A stretch of DNA of 64,000 nt from Chryseobacterium sp. GVT01B (GTDB lineage Bacteria; Bacteroidota; Bacteroidia; Flavobacteriales; Weeksellaceae), in the NCBI RefSeq assembly GCF_019970045.1, contig NZ_JAHXYI010000006.1, positions 1-64,000 on the forward strand, read 5' to 3'. The notes below the pieces were generated by a model. That model ran no database searches, was not told the DNA's origin, and saw only the letters and a program-made list of their open reading frames with translations. The translations under genes were made by a program, and so were the position numbers. Of this stretch, positions 26,440-35,120 are shown one piece after another. Positions within the stretch are counted from its first letter, which is position 1. Every line of letters starts with the position of its first letter.

Positions 26440-27450
26440 ATGAAAAAATTATATGTTGGGATTTCCCTTTTCACTTTCTTATTTTCGAGTGCCCAGAAAA
26501 ATGATATTTCAGTAGTGCTTGCTGATATTACAGAAAAAGTAAAAAGTCATTATATTGATAAAGAAACTTATAAAAAAGTGGACTCTTTATTTCAAAGTGA
26601 ACTTAAAAAAGGAACTTTTAAAGACCTCAATAAAAAAGGTTTTGCGGATCTTCTTACTCAAAAGTTAAGAACAACTATTAAAGACGAACATTTTTTTGTT
26701 AAATATCTCGAAAACTACACGCCTGAAAAACAGATGAGTGAAAAAGAGAAAGAGAAATTGAACAATGAACACAATAGTCTTGAAAATTTCGGATTTGAAA
26801 CAGTTCAGCGACTTCCGGGGAATATTGGGTATATCAATTATAAAGGTTTTGCCTCTCCTGAAGCCAGTGAAAAAACTTTAGCTGCCACCATGAACTTTGT
26901 TGCCAATACCCATTCTTTGATTATTGATCTCAGAGAAAACGGAGGTGGAGAAAACGGGATGCTTCTTTTATTTTTAAGCTATTTTTTTGATCAGAAAAAA
27001 GATCTTTATACCACGTATTTCAGACATAATCAGAAAACAGTTGTAGACAGTACCCAACCCAAAGTTTCCGGACAGAAATATCTTCATAAAAAGATCTATA
27101 TTCTTACCAGCAAAAATACTTTTTCGGCCGGAGAAGCTGTTGCCTATTTTTTACAGCAATATAAACTTGCCGAAGTAATTGGTGAAAAAACAGGGGGTGC
27201 AGCCAATCCTGTGGATCATTTTATGGTTCAAAATCAATATTTACTGCTTGTTCCGGCAGGAAAAATAACAGCCTTAAGTACTCAAAAGAATTGGGAACAT
27301 ATAGGAGTGATCCCCGATCAGGAAGTGAAAACTGAAGATGCTTTAAAGACGACTCACCTCAAAATTTTAAAAAATATAATAGCATCAGAAACAAAAACAG
27401 AACTAACCTTATCTGAAATAAAAAATCTTATTTATAAACTAGAACAATAA
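26440..27450 (+). CDS. Secreted S41 family peptidase, short form
   Basis: 336 residues with a signal peptide (KLYVGISLFTFLFSSAQ). The S41 domain shows IDLRENGGGENGML and the nucleophile loop SKNTFSAGEAVAYF, with the downstream TGGAANPVDH block. It lacks a PDZ domain. It is the second S41 gene in the window; the other is longer and has an extra beta domain. It is followed nine bases later by a GNAT gene. Confidence 0.85.
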   Translation: MKKLYVGISLFTFLFSSAQKNDISVVLADITEKVKSHYIDKETYKKVDSLFQSELKKGTFKDLNKKGFADLLTQKLRTTIKDEHFFVKYLENYTPEKQMSEKEKEKLNNEHNSLENFGFETVQRLPGNIGYINYKGFASPEASEKTLAATMNFVANTHSLIIDLRENGGGENGMLLLFLSYFFDQKKDLYTTYFRHNQKTVVDSTQPKVSGQKYLHKKIYILTSKNTFSAGEAVAYFLQQYKLAEVIGEKTGGAANPVDHFMVQNQYLLLVPAGKITALSTQKNWEHIGVIPDQEVKTEDALKTTHLKILKNIIASETKTELTLSEIKNLIYKLEQ

Positions 27451-27459
27451 ATACCTTTT

Positions 27460-27981
27460 ATGTCATCAATTATTATCAATACATCCAGCGAAAAAGACCT
27501 CGAAATACTTCAGAATATTGGTATACAAACCTTCACTGAAACGTTTGCAGAAGATAATACTGAAGAGGCTATGAAAAAGTATCTGGAAGAAAGCTTTAAT
27601 ACTGAAAAGATAAAATCAGAGCTGAGTAATCCTGATTCATTTTTCTATATTGCCTGGGAAGAAGACAATCCGGTTGGTTACCTGAAAGTCAATTCAGGAA
27701 AAGCACAGACAGAACTTCAGGACGAAACCAGCCTGGAAATTGAAAGAATCTATGTAAAGAAAAGCCATCACGGAAAAAAAGTAGGTCAGCTTCTTTATAA
27801 CCAGGCTTTGGAAACAGCAAGACATCTGAATAAATCATACTTATGGCTTGGAGTCTGGGAAGAAAATTTAAGAGCACTCAATTTTTACAGGAAAAACGGG
27901 TTTGTTGAATTCGATAAACATATTTTCAGACTGGGAGAAGAAGAGCAGACGGATCTGATGATGAAGAAAATACTGGATTAG
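27460..27981 (+). CDS. GNAT family N-acetyltransferase
   Basis: 173 residues, one GNAT domain. The acetyl-CoA loop follows IYVKKSHHGKKVGQLLY, and the closing WEENLRALNFYRKNGF is typical of the family. It resembles the spermidine/protein acetyltransferases of Bacteroidota, but the acceptor cannot be predicted. It probably shares a transcript with the peptidase gene upstream. Confidence 0.85.
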   Translation: MSSIIINTSSEKDLEILQNIGIQTFTETFAEDNTEEAMKKYLEESFNTEKIKSELSNPDSFFYIAWEEDNPVGYLKVNSGKAQTELQDETSLEIERIYVKKSHHGKKVGQLLYNQALETARHLNKSYLWLGVWEENLRALNFYRKNGFVEFDKHIFRLGEEEQTDLMMKKILD

Positions 27982-28038
27982 AAGGACTTTTGTTCCGTAA
28001 ATAATACAGATTTTCACTGATAATTATAACATTCCCAA

Positions 28039-28614
28039 ATGAACAACTCAGAATTTATAAAAGAAATCACCCAATATTATCCACTATCTGATGAAACGGT
28101 GAAGGCTTTACTCGATATATGTACTGAAAAACATTATCACAAAAATGATTTACTGCTGGAATCCGGTTCAATGGCGAGATATTATTACTTCATCAAATCC
28201 GGGCTGATAGGATATTACACGGTAGATGAACAGGGAAATAATATTTATAAAATTTTCTTTGAAGAAAACAGTTTTGTAGCTTCCACAGCCGCCATTATCA
28301 AAAATGAACCTAGTGATTTCACAATCATAGCACTGGAAGACTGCACAGTGATACAATATCCTGCAAAAACTTACCGGGAACTGCTTGAAAAGCATCATGA
28401 TCTGGCACTTTTTCATCTGTATTATCTGGAGAAAAACTGGGTGGTAAAAAAAGAACCTCTGGAAGTCTCGTTAAAGTACGAAACAGCAAAAAAACGTTAC
28501 TTACAACTGGTTGAAAATAAGTCTCTTTACAGCAGATTAAAACAGCACCATATTGCTTCTTATCTGGGAATTACGCCTACACAACTTAGCCGGATAAAGA
28601 AGGAGCTCAACTGA
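28039..28614 (+). CDS. Crp/Fnr family regulator
   Basis: 191 residues: a cyclic-nucleotide-binding fold (10-120) and a C-terminal helix-turn-helix ending IASYLGITPTQLSRIKKEL. The wing is short, a feature of the Bacteroidota group of Crp-like proteins. It lies 57 bases after the GNAT gene and ends in a terminator. Confidence 0.85.
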   Translation: MNNSEFIKEITQYYPLSDETVKALLDICTEKHYHKNDLLLESGSMARYYYFIKSGLIGYYTVDEQGNNIYKIFFEENSFVASTAAIIKNEPSDFTIIALEDCTVIQYPAKTYRELLEKHHDLALFHLYYLEKNWVVKKEPLEVSLKYETAKKRYLQLVENKSLYSRLKQHHIASYLGITPTQLSRIKKELN

Positions 28615-28644
28615 TATTGTAAGTCTGAGTGAAATAAAGTAACA

Positions 28645-28672
28645 AAAGCTTCAACATATGTTGAGGCTTTTT
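28645..28672 (+). terminator. Terminator after Crp-type gene
   Basis: Imperfect hairpin with arms AAGCTTCAAC and its near complement around 28646-28669, followed by a run of T. Confidence 0.65.
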
Positions 28673-28773
28673 TTCTTTTTCTGCTGCAATTTTGCTATGT
28701 CAAAAGATCATTGGTACATTATATGTTTTATAATTAAAAGCCTGTGATTATTCATTAATTAAACATTTTCAAC

Positions 28774-29586
28774 ATGAAAAAGCTTATCAACATTGTCTTT
28801 GTACTGACTGCATTTGTACAGTTATCAGCACAAAAAATTATTCATCAGGAAGTATTCAGTCCCAAAATGAATAAAAAAATCAAAACAGTCATCATTACCC
28901 CAAATATTCAGCCTAATACAACCTATCCAACGGTTTATATCCTTCATGGTTTCAGCGGTAATCCGGACAGAATTATTAAGCAGGACATTCCTGATTTGGT
29001 TAAAAAAGCTCAGGAATTTAAAACCATTTATGTACTTCCGGACGGAAATTACAGTTCATGGTATGTAGATAGCCCCATTCTTAAAGATTCACAATATCAA
29101 ACCTTTATTGGAAAAGAACTGGTAGAATTTATTGATAAAAATTATCCGGTAAAAGCAGAGAAAAGATTCCGCGGAATTTTGGGATGGAGTATGGGCGGTT
29201 ATGGAGCTACCAATATAGGAATTACATATAATAAAACATTTGGTATCGTAGGAAGTTCTTGCGGAGCTCTGGATTTCAATTCTTTTGGAGAAGGCTATCA
29301 GAAATATATGGTGAATAAAGTTCTGGGACCATTAGAATCAATTAATCCCAATTTCCTTACTGACAGTAAAGTAAAATTAATGTCCGGAGCAGGACAGCAA
29401 TATATTTTTGATTGTGGAACAGAAGATACCCAGATGATCAATATGAACAGAAATTTTCATAAGAAACTGACAGAGATGAAGATCCAGCATCTCTACACCG
29501 AATCTTTAGGAGGACATGTTCCAGAATATTGGAGCAGATCATTATCTGAGCAATTGTCATTGTTTGACAGGTTTTTTAAACAGTAA
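28774..29586 (+). CDS. Secreted esterase (alpha/beta hydrolase)
   Basis: 270 residues with a signal peptide (LINIVFVLTAFVQLSAQ). The nucleophile elbow GWSMGG (Ser139) and LHGFSGNP oxyanion region match the putative-esterase/esterase D group (tributyrin-esterase-like). The histidine near the end lies in LGGHVPEYW. It is exported and probably periplasmic or surface bound. It is followed by a cluster of palindromic repeats. Confidence 0.85.
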   Translation: MKKLINIVFVLTAFVQLSAQKIIHQEVFSPKMNKKIKTVIITPNIQPNTTYPTVYILHGFSGNPDRIIKQDIPDLVKKAQEFKTIYVLPDGNYSSWYVDSPILKDSQYQTFIGKELVEFIDKNYPVKAEKRFRGILGWSMGGYGATNIGITYNKTFGIVGSSCGALDFNSFGEGYQKYMVNKVLGPLESINPNFLTDSKVKLMSGAGQQYIFDCGTEDTQMINMNRNFHKKLTEMKIQHLYTESLGGHVPEYWSRSLSEQLSLFDRFFKQ

Positions 29587-29899
29587 AATTATAACCCATG
29601 TCAAGGTTTGAAACCTTGACATGGGTTATAACAGCTGATTTTAGGTTTCGGCTAAAGCAAAAGGATTTATATTTTTTATTTGTTAAAACGGGCTAAAGCC
29701 CGTTCCTATTGAATATTGATTAGTTTTTATATCAATAGAAGTGGGCTTTAGCCAAAACTTACCACCTTTGATCCTTGTCAAGGTTTAAAACCTTGACAAG
29801 GATCAATCAAGTGAAAATCAAATAAAAATCCTTTTCAAGCACTGCTTAAAAAGGATTTGCGATTGATTGAATGTTCAAAAATGCTAACTAAGCATTATA
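29587..29899. repeat. Repeat-rich intergenic region
   Basis: 313 bases without a gene between converging genes, filled with palindromes: family B hairpins at 29591-29629 (19-base arms, one-base centre) and 29768-29806 (19-base arms, one-base centre), a third element with imperfect arms GGCTAAAGCCCGTTCCTATTG at 29691-29711 and 29733-29753, and a terminator-like hairpin at 29826-29858 (arms AAATCCTTTT). Confidence 0.7.
29826..29858 (-). terminator. Terminator of the oxygenase gene
   Basis: Ten-base perfect arms (AAATCCTTTT and complement) with a 13-base loop lie 41 bases after the oxygenase stop, with T-rich sequence beyond on the minus strand. Confidence 0.55.
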
Positions 29900-30997
29900 T
29901 TAAAAATGTTGAAAGTTTTTACCCAAATGTTCTTCTATCACAAAGAACGGATCTTCTGTAAGTGTATGTGCTCTCATATCAATAAGGCTCACTTTACTCA
30001 TCATACGAAGCATGATTCTTCTCTCGCACGGATGTTCTATTCCGTCAATATTTCTTACTCCCGCACGGAAAGCCGACCTACCATGAGCACATAAATGATT
30101 ATTAACCAGAATAACGTCTCCTGCCTGAGGCGTAAATCCTGAGTAAATCAAATGTCTGGCTTCTTCCCAGAACTCATACAGCGTATTCTGTGCTTCATCC
30201 GATTGTCTTATACTGGAATTGAACAACTGTTCAGCAGCATCAAATCTCATAAACGGAAGACTATAATTACCATACAGTACAGAATCTAATGTTTCTTCTT
30301 CATTTTCTGCTGTTTCCAGGTTGGCATCTTTCGGAATTTTATAAATACGCTCAAAAAGAGGTCTGTAATTGTCCCCGATAGATTCATGAGAACGGATAGA
30401 ATAAAGCGTAGAAGGAACCTGCTCCTCATTTCTTACATACATAAAGCTTAAGTAGTCAGCCTGATGTTTCAGAAAAGCATCTTCTGTGTGTACATACAAG
30501 TCTGTTGAAGACCCTGATCCGGTTTGCGTTTCCTTCATTTTTTCATCAGGAATGATGGCATGGATCAGTCCGCCTCCTTTACGCTGTGAATAATATTGTA
30601 CAGGTTTTGAAGGAAGTGCCCCATGAATAAGTGCACATGCAAAACCATATAAATTAAATTTTGAATAATCTGCCGCCTGCCAATTCGGAGGGGTAGATCC
30701 TATATCCTCCTGATCGATATCCATTAGTCCTGTAAAGATCAGGGCACCATACTGATTTTTTGAAAAGTCACTTGCAAAATCAGCCGCTATATTTAAAATT
30801 CTCTCCGGTAAGAAATAAGACGCCAGCTGATGTACATGCTTTATAAAATCACGGTTTTCATAATTGTCATACTTTTTCTGAAGATGCAGCGCCGCATCTT
30901 TTATCATTCTTCTTTCCTGAGAGGTGACTTCTATGACCGTAGGAAGCAGTTTTACCGCTGTTGAACAGTCTTTATCTAAAATTTCTGTAGAATTCAT
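29900..30997 (-). CDS. Fe(II)/2-oxoglutarate oxygenase, lysine 4-hydroxylase-like
   Basis: 365 residues, clavaminate-synthase-like (TauD/TfdA) fold. The iron ligands are visible: His170 and Glu172 in VHTEDAF, and His305 in CAHGRSAF; an Arg-rich stretch at 326-331 would bind 2-oxoglutarate. The family includes VioC, AsnO and the L-lysine 3- and 4-hydroxylases, several of which come from Flavobacterium and relatives. It is divergent from the siderophore operon across a shared 216-bp promoter region. The inference is that it makes 4-hydroxylysine, which decarboxylation turns into 3-hydroxycadaverine, a unit reported in chryseochelin. The exact substrate is unproven. Confidence 0.75.
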   Translation of the reverse strand: MNSTEILDKDCSTAVKLLPTVIEVTSQERRMIKDAALHLQKKYDNYENRDFIKHVHQLASYFLPERILNIAADFASDFSKNQYGALIFTGLMDIDQEDIGSTPPNWQAADYSKFNLYGFACALIHGALPSKPVQYYSQRKGGGLIHAIIPDEKMKETQTGSGSSTDLYVHTEDAFLKHQADYLSFMYVRNEEQVPSTLYSIRSHESIGDNYRPLFERIYKIPKDANLETAENEEETLDSVLYGNYSLPFMRFDAAEQLFNSSIRQSDEAQNTLYEFWEEARHLIYSGFTPQAGDVILVNNHLCAHGRSAFRAGVRNIDGIEHPCERRIMLRMMSKVSLIDMRAHTLTEDPFFVIEEHLGKNFQHF

Positions 30998-31006
30998 TAA
31001 AAAAAA

Positions 31007-31036
31007 TTTGGTGTTAAGTAATAATTTTTATCTTTG
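31007..31036 (+). promoter_or_regulatory. Promoter of the siderophore operon
   Basis: TTTG at 31007-31010, an 18-base spacer and TATCTTTG at 31029-31036 match the Bacteroidota consensus. The transcript would start near 31043, giving a leader of about 170 bases before the decarboxylase. Confidence 0.5.
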
Positions 31037-31056
31037 TTTTTAATTATTCTAAATAA
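31037..31056. promoter_or_regulatory. Candidate iron-regulator (Fur-like) site
   Basis: AT-rich segment TTAATTATTCTAAATAA lies directly after the -7 motif and across the expected transcript start. Its TTCTAAAT half resembles iron boxes I recall from Bacteroidota, but the dyad is imperfect. A low-confidence call. Confidence 0.3.
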
Positions 31057-31213
31057 CAATAGCTGGTTCAAATTTAGTAATAATTACGCAATCACCAAAT
31101 AAATTATAATAAAAAATGAAAAATTTAAAAACCTGACTATCAGACATATACAATAGTGTATCAAAAAAACCACAACAACTCACAGATTTAAAAAATCACA
31201 TTACAAAACTTTT

Positions 31214-32740
31214 ATGAACAACAATTTAATATCCCTAGAAGAGCTCGCAAGCACAACTTCACCTCACATTTCGGGGAATTTTGGGAATATTTTTCATCCT
31301 GACAATTATGATCATTATCGTAATGCTGTCAATAGTACTTTAGACCTGGTTCAGGAATTTCTTCACAGAAACAACAAGCCTTTCAGTGGTATAGAAGCCA
31401 AAACAATGAAAGGAATGGTGGAACAGATTGATCTTAATCAAAAACTTTCCAATTATAATGAGCTTCTGGCAGAAGTAGATGATATTTATGTAAAACATGC
31501 CACAGCTTTTCACCTTCCACAATATGTAGCTCACCTTAACTGTCCTGTAGTAATCCCGGCATTGGCAGGAGAAATCCTTGTAAGTGCGATCAATTCTTCA
31601 CAGGATACTTATGACCAGAGTGCAGGAGGAACTTTTATGGAAAGAAAACTGATCGACTGGACTGCCGGTCAGATCGGATATAATACGAATGAAAGCGATG
31701 GTGTTTTCACCGCAGGGGGCTCACAGAGCAATTTAATGGGATTGGTCATGATGCGTGACTGTTTTTCTCAGAAAAGATATAATCACAACATTAAAATGGA
31801 TGGTCTGCCAGTGGAGGCAAGCCGTTTCAGAATATTTGTTTCAGATAAATCTCACTTCAGTAATCTGAAAAATGCTTCCATTATGGGACTGGGTGAGAAA
31901 AGTATTGTTAAAGTACCTACTGATGACCGTTTCCGTATGGATATTTCTCTTTTGAAAAAATATATTAAAAGAGAAGAACAGCTAGGAAATATTCCTATTG
32001 GTATTGTAGCAACAGCAGGAACTACAGACTTTGGAAATATTGATCCATTGGATGATATCGCCAATATTGCAGAACAATATAACATCTGGATGCACGTAGA
32101 TGCTGCTTACGGTTGTGCTTTATTATTAAGTGAGAAATACCGTGACCTGATCAATGGTATTGAAAGAGCAGACTCTGTAACGATTGATTACCACAAATCA
32201 TTCTTCCAACCTATCAGCAGTAGTGCTTTTATTGTTAAAAATAAAAAAGAACTGTTGATTCTTAAACACCACGCCGATTATCTGAATCCGAAAGAAATGG
32301 ACGAAGAAGAAATTCCGGCACAGATCAATAAATCCATTACTCAGAGTACGAGAAGATTTGATGCTTTAAAACTTTGGTTTACCATAAGAATGATGGGGAA
32401 AGAACAGTTGGCAGAATATACAGACACCGTGATTGATCTTACCAAAGATGCAGCCGCAATGATTACGGAAGATGCAGATTTTGAGCTTCTTTCAGATTCT
32501 GACTTAAGTGTTCTTGTTTTCAGATATGTAAATCCGGAAATCAGTGATCTGAATGCCCTGAATCAATACATCAAGATGAAATTGTTCTACAGCGGAGAAA
32601 TCCTTGTAGCAAGTACAAAAGTGGATGGAAACTTCTATCTGAAGTTTACGTTCCTGAACCCGATTACGACTACAGAAGACATTCATCAAATTCTCACCAC
32701 AATCAAAAATCATGGAAAAGACTTTAATTCAGAAAAATAG
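31214..32740 (+). CDS. PLP-dependent (hydroxy)lysine/diamine decarboxylase
   Basis: 508 residues, group II decarboxylase fold. Asp296 in HVDAAYG and the PLP lysine Lys328 in DYHKSFFQP are clear. The closest known groups are the DABA and lysine decarboxylases in hydroxamate siderophore operons (DesA-like). It would turn lysine or 4-hydroxylysine into cadaverine or 3-hydroxycadaverine. First gene of the operon; it overlaps the next gene by 29 bases. Confidence 0.85.
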   Translation: MNNNLISLEELASTTSPHISGNFGNIFHPDNYDHYRNAVNSTLDLVQEFLHRNNKPFSGIEAKTMKGMVEQIDLNQKLSNYNELLAEVDDIYVKHATAFHLPQYVAHLNCPVVIPALAGEILVSAINSSQDTYDQSAGGTFMERKLIDWTAGQIGYNTNESDGVFTAGGSQSNLMGLVMMRDCFSQKRYNHNIKMDGLPVEASRFRIFVSDKSHFSNLKNASIMGLGEKSIVKVPTDDRFRMDISLLKKYIKREEQLGNIPIGIVATAGTTDFGNIDPLDDIANIAEQYNIWMHVDAAYGCALLLSEKYRDLINGIERADSVTIDYHKSFFQPISSSAFIVKNKKELLILKHHADYLNPKEMDEEEIPAQINKSITQSTRRFDALKLWFTIRMMGKEQLAEYTDTVIDLTKDAAAMITEDADFELLSDSDLSVLVFRYVNPEISDLNALNQYIKMKLFYSGEILVASTKVDGNFYLKFTFLNPITTTEDIHQILTTIKNHGKDFNSEK

Positions 32741-35120
32741 AACAGGAGAAAAAGCCCGGGAAATTACTTTCAGAATTCTGTTGAACGGAATGTTGAGAGA
32801 ACTGGGAAACGGAAAATTCTATCAGGGCGTTCCGAAATATGATCTTCTGACAGCAAAGGCTCTTCAAAATAGCGATTATTCATTGTTTATGAGATTTGAA
32901 ATGAAGAAAAGCGGACTGTTTTTATTTGCTCCGGTTTCTTATCGTTCCGAAACTCTTTTTCATGAATACGAACCTGTTTTGTGGGCGGTAGACCACCAAA
33001 ATCAAGAGGTTTCTGAAGTTAATGATCAAAAACTGACTGAATTGGTTTATAAAGAGTTTTCTGAGACAACCAATGAAAAAGGATTCCAACAATTTGTGGA
33101 AAGAATTCAAAGCAGCTTAAGAAATCTGGAACTGACAACAGAAGCTTGTCTTCAGGATGATCAGCTTTTAACGTATTCTTTCCTTGAATCTGAGCAAATG
33201 CTTCCTGCCGGACACAATCTGCATCCTTTCACCAAATCAAGAATGGGATTCTCTGAGGAAGAACAGCTTTTATATGGTCCTGAATTCGGGAAAGGATTTC
33301 AACTGGATTATTTCCTGATTCACAAATACTGCATCACGGAAAAGTCCCTTCCGGGAATTTCTGCAAAAGAAATCTTCGAAAAATGGACTTCTTTACCGGA
33401 AAGCTACGATTTTGAAAACATCAATGATTTTTATATAGTTCCATGCCATCCGTGGGAGGCACAATATCTTTTATCAACAGCAGAATATCCTGAAATGCTG
33501 GGTTCCGGGAAAATTATTCACATCGGGCCTTTGGGAGAGGATTTTTATGCGACATCTTCTATAAGAACAGTATATAATCCGGATTTCAGCTGGATGTTGA
33601 AATTTTCTCTGCATGTTTTAATGACAGGTTCTGTAAGAACGAATAGCTTAAAAGATCTCAACAGAGGATATGCTTCCGCAATCTGGTGGCAGCATCAAAA
33701 AGCTTCATTTGAACAAAATTTCCCGAATTTCAAATTATTGCTGGAACCTTCCACGTTAAGCGTTCATTATGAAGGAAAGAATATGGACAGTCTGAATATA
33801 CTGCTCCGCGAAAATCCTTTTTCAAATGAAGATAAAGTGATTTTATTAGCAAGACTTTGCCAGGATGAATCTACAGATGGTTTCAATTTTACGACGCATT
33901 TCTTTAAAAACGTTGCGAATCAATTAGGGGTAGATACTGAAAAAGCAGCTATTATCTGGTTTGAAAAGTATGTAAACCTGTTGCTTTCTCCTTTAAACAG
34001 ATTGTACAATCAATTAGGCATGGCTCCTGAAGTTCATCAGCAGAATCTTCTTGTACAGCTGGATAATCAGCTTCTTCCTGAATCTATTTATGTAAGAGAC
34101 GGACAAGGGTATTTAATCAAAGAAAGCTTCAAAGGAAAATATGAATCTCTAATTAAAGATTATCCTGAAGTGGAAGACCTTTTCATCAGAGATGAGCGTC
34201 TTCTGGACATTATTTCACACCATCTTCTGGTAAGCAACCTGAGTGCACTGATTGCTTCAATTGGTAAAACAGGATTGGTGAAAGAAAGAAGATTAATCCA
34301 TATTCTGTACAGGGAATTTGAAAATCTTCATGAAACTGAACCTTCCTCATTAACGGATTATGCTTTGAATCAAAGATATTGGGCAGTAAAATCAAACCTT
34401 CAGTCGGCGGTTGCTGATGTAGACGGCGGTGTAAATGCTTCTTCAATTTCTTATGCTAAAGTCCCGAACCTTCTTCACAAACATTTTTTCTCGGATCAGC
34501 TAATCAATCCACAGGGAACAGAAGTTTTCTTTAAAAGATATTTCCAGAAAGAAGACGTAACCATGAGTATGCGTCCTATAGATCTTGAAAATGACCTTGA
34601 AATGCTGCATGAATGGTTCAACCGTGAACATGCCGTAAAAATCTGGCAGATGAACTGGCCGATAGATGAGCTTGAAACCTACTACAGACTGATGCTTCCA
34701 AGTGATGAAGCGCACAGTTATATCATCGCAGGAAACGATGAACCTTCTTGTAATATTGAAGTGTATTGGGCTTGCAGAGATATTGTAGGCGATTATTATG
34801 AGGTACTGCCTACGGATTACGGAACACACCAGTTCATTGCACCTATTGATCCTAAAAAGAAATTTGTATCTCCATCCACTCAATCTATGGTTGACTATGT
34901 TTTTGCACAGCCACAGGTAGGAAAAATGGTAGGAGAAGGATCTGTAGACTCTCTTGCATCTATGATGAATAAAGCTCATGTAGGCTTCAAAGTAGATAAA
35001 GTAATAGAAATGCCTCATAAAAAAGCCAATCTGAACTTCTGTTATAGAGAATGGTACTGGGAAAAATTTCCACAGAATAAAGAGGTACAAATCACCACAA
35101 ACATCACAAAAAATGACTAA
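32712..35120 (+). CDS. NIS siderophore synthetase fused to an acyltransferase
   Basis: 802 residues, two domains. Residues 1-600 are an IucA/IucC synthetase with LHPFTKSRMGFS, PCHPWEAQY and the ATP-binding TSSIRTV motif. Residues about 615-790 form an IucB/AlcB-like acyltransferase (SMRPIDLENDLEMLHEWFN, then the closing FCYREWYWEKFP). One chain would therefore acylate the N-hydroxydiamine and couple it to a carboxylate. The typical lone synthetase is about 600 residues, so the C-terminal domain is a genuine fusion with no frame break. The stop overlaps the monooxygenase start by eight bases. Confidence 0.9.
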   Translation: MEKTLIQKNRTGEKAREITFRILLNGMLRELGNGKFYQGVPKYDLLTAKALQNSDYSLFMRFEMKKSGLFLFAPVSYRSETLFHEYEPVLWAVDHQNQEVSEVNDQKLTELVYKEFSETTNEKGFQQFVERIQSSLRNLELTTEACLQDDQLLTYSFLESEQMLPAGHNLHPFTKSRMGFSEEEQLLYGPEFGKGFQLDYFLIHKYCITEKSLPGISAKEIFEKWTSLPESYDFENINDFYIVPCHPWEAQYLLSTAEYPEMLGSGKIIHIGPLGEDFYATSSIRTVYNPDFSWMLKFSLHVLMTGSVRTNSLKDLNRGYASAIWWQHQKASFEQNFPNFKLLLEPSTLSVHYEGKNMDSLNILLRENPFSNEDKVILLARLCQDESTDGFNFTTHFFKNVANQLGVDTEKAAIIWFEKYVNLLLSPLNRLYNQLGMAPEVHQQNLLVQLDNQLLPESIYVRDGQGYLIKESFKGKYESLIKDYPEVEDLFIRDERLLDIISHHLLVSNLSALIASIGKTGLVKERRLIHILYREFENLHETEPSSLTDYALNQRYWAVKSNLQSAVADVDGGVNASSISYAKVPNLLHKHFFSDQLINPQGTEVFFKRYFQKEDVTMSMRPIDLENDLEMLHEWFNREHAVKIWQMNWPIDELETYYRLMLPSDEAHSYIIAGNDEPSCNIEVYWACRDIVGDYYEVLPTDYGTHQFIAPIDPKKKFVSPSTQSMVDYVFAQPQVGKMVGEGSVDSLASMMNKAHVGFKVDKVIEMPHKKANLNFCYREWYWEKFPQNKEVQITTNITKND

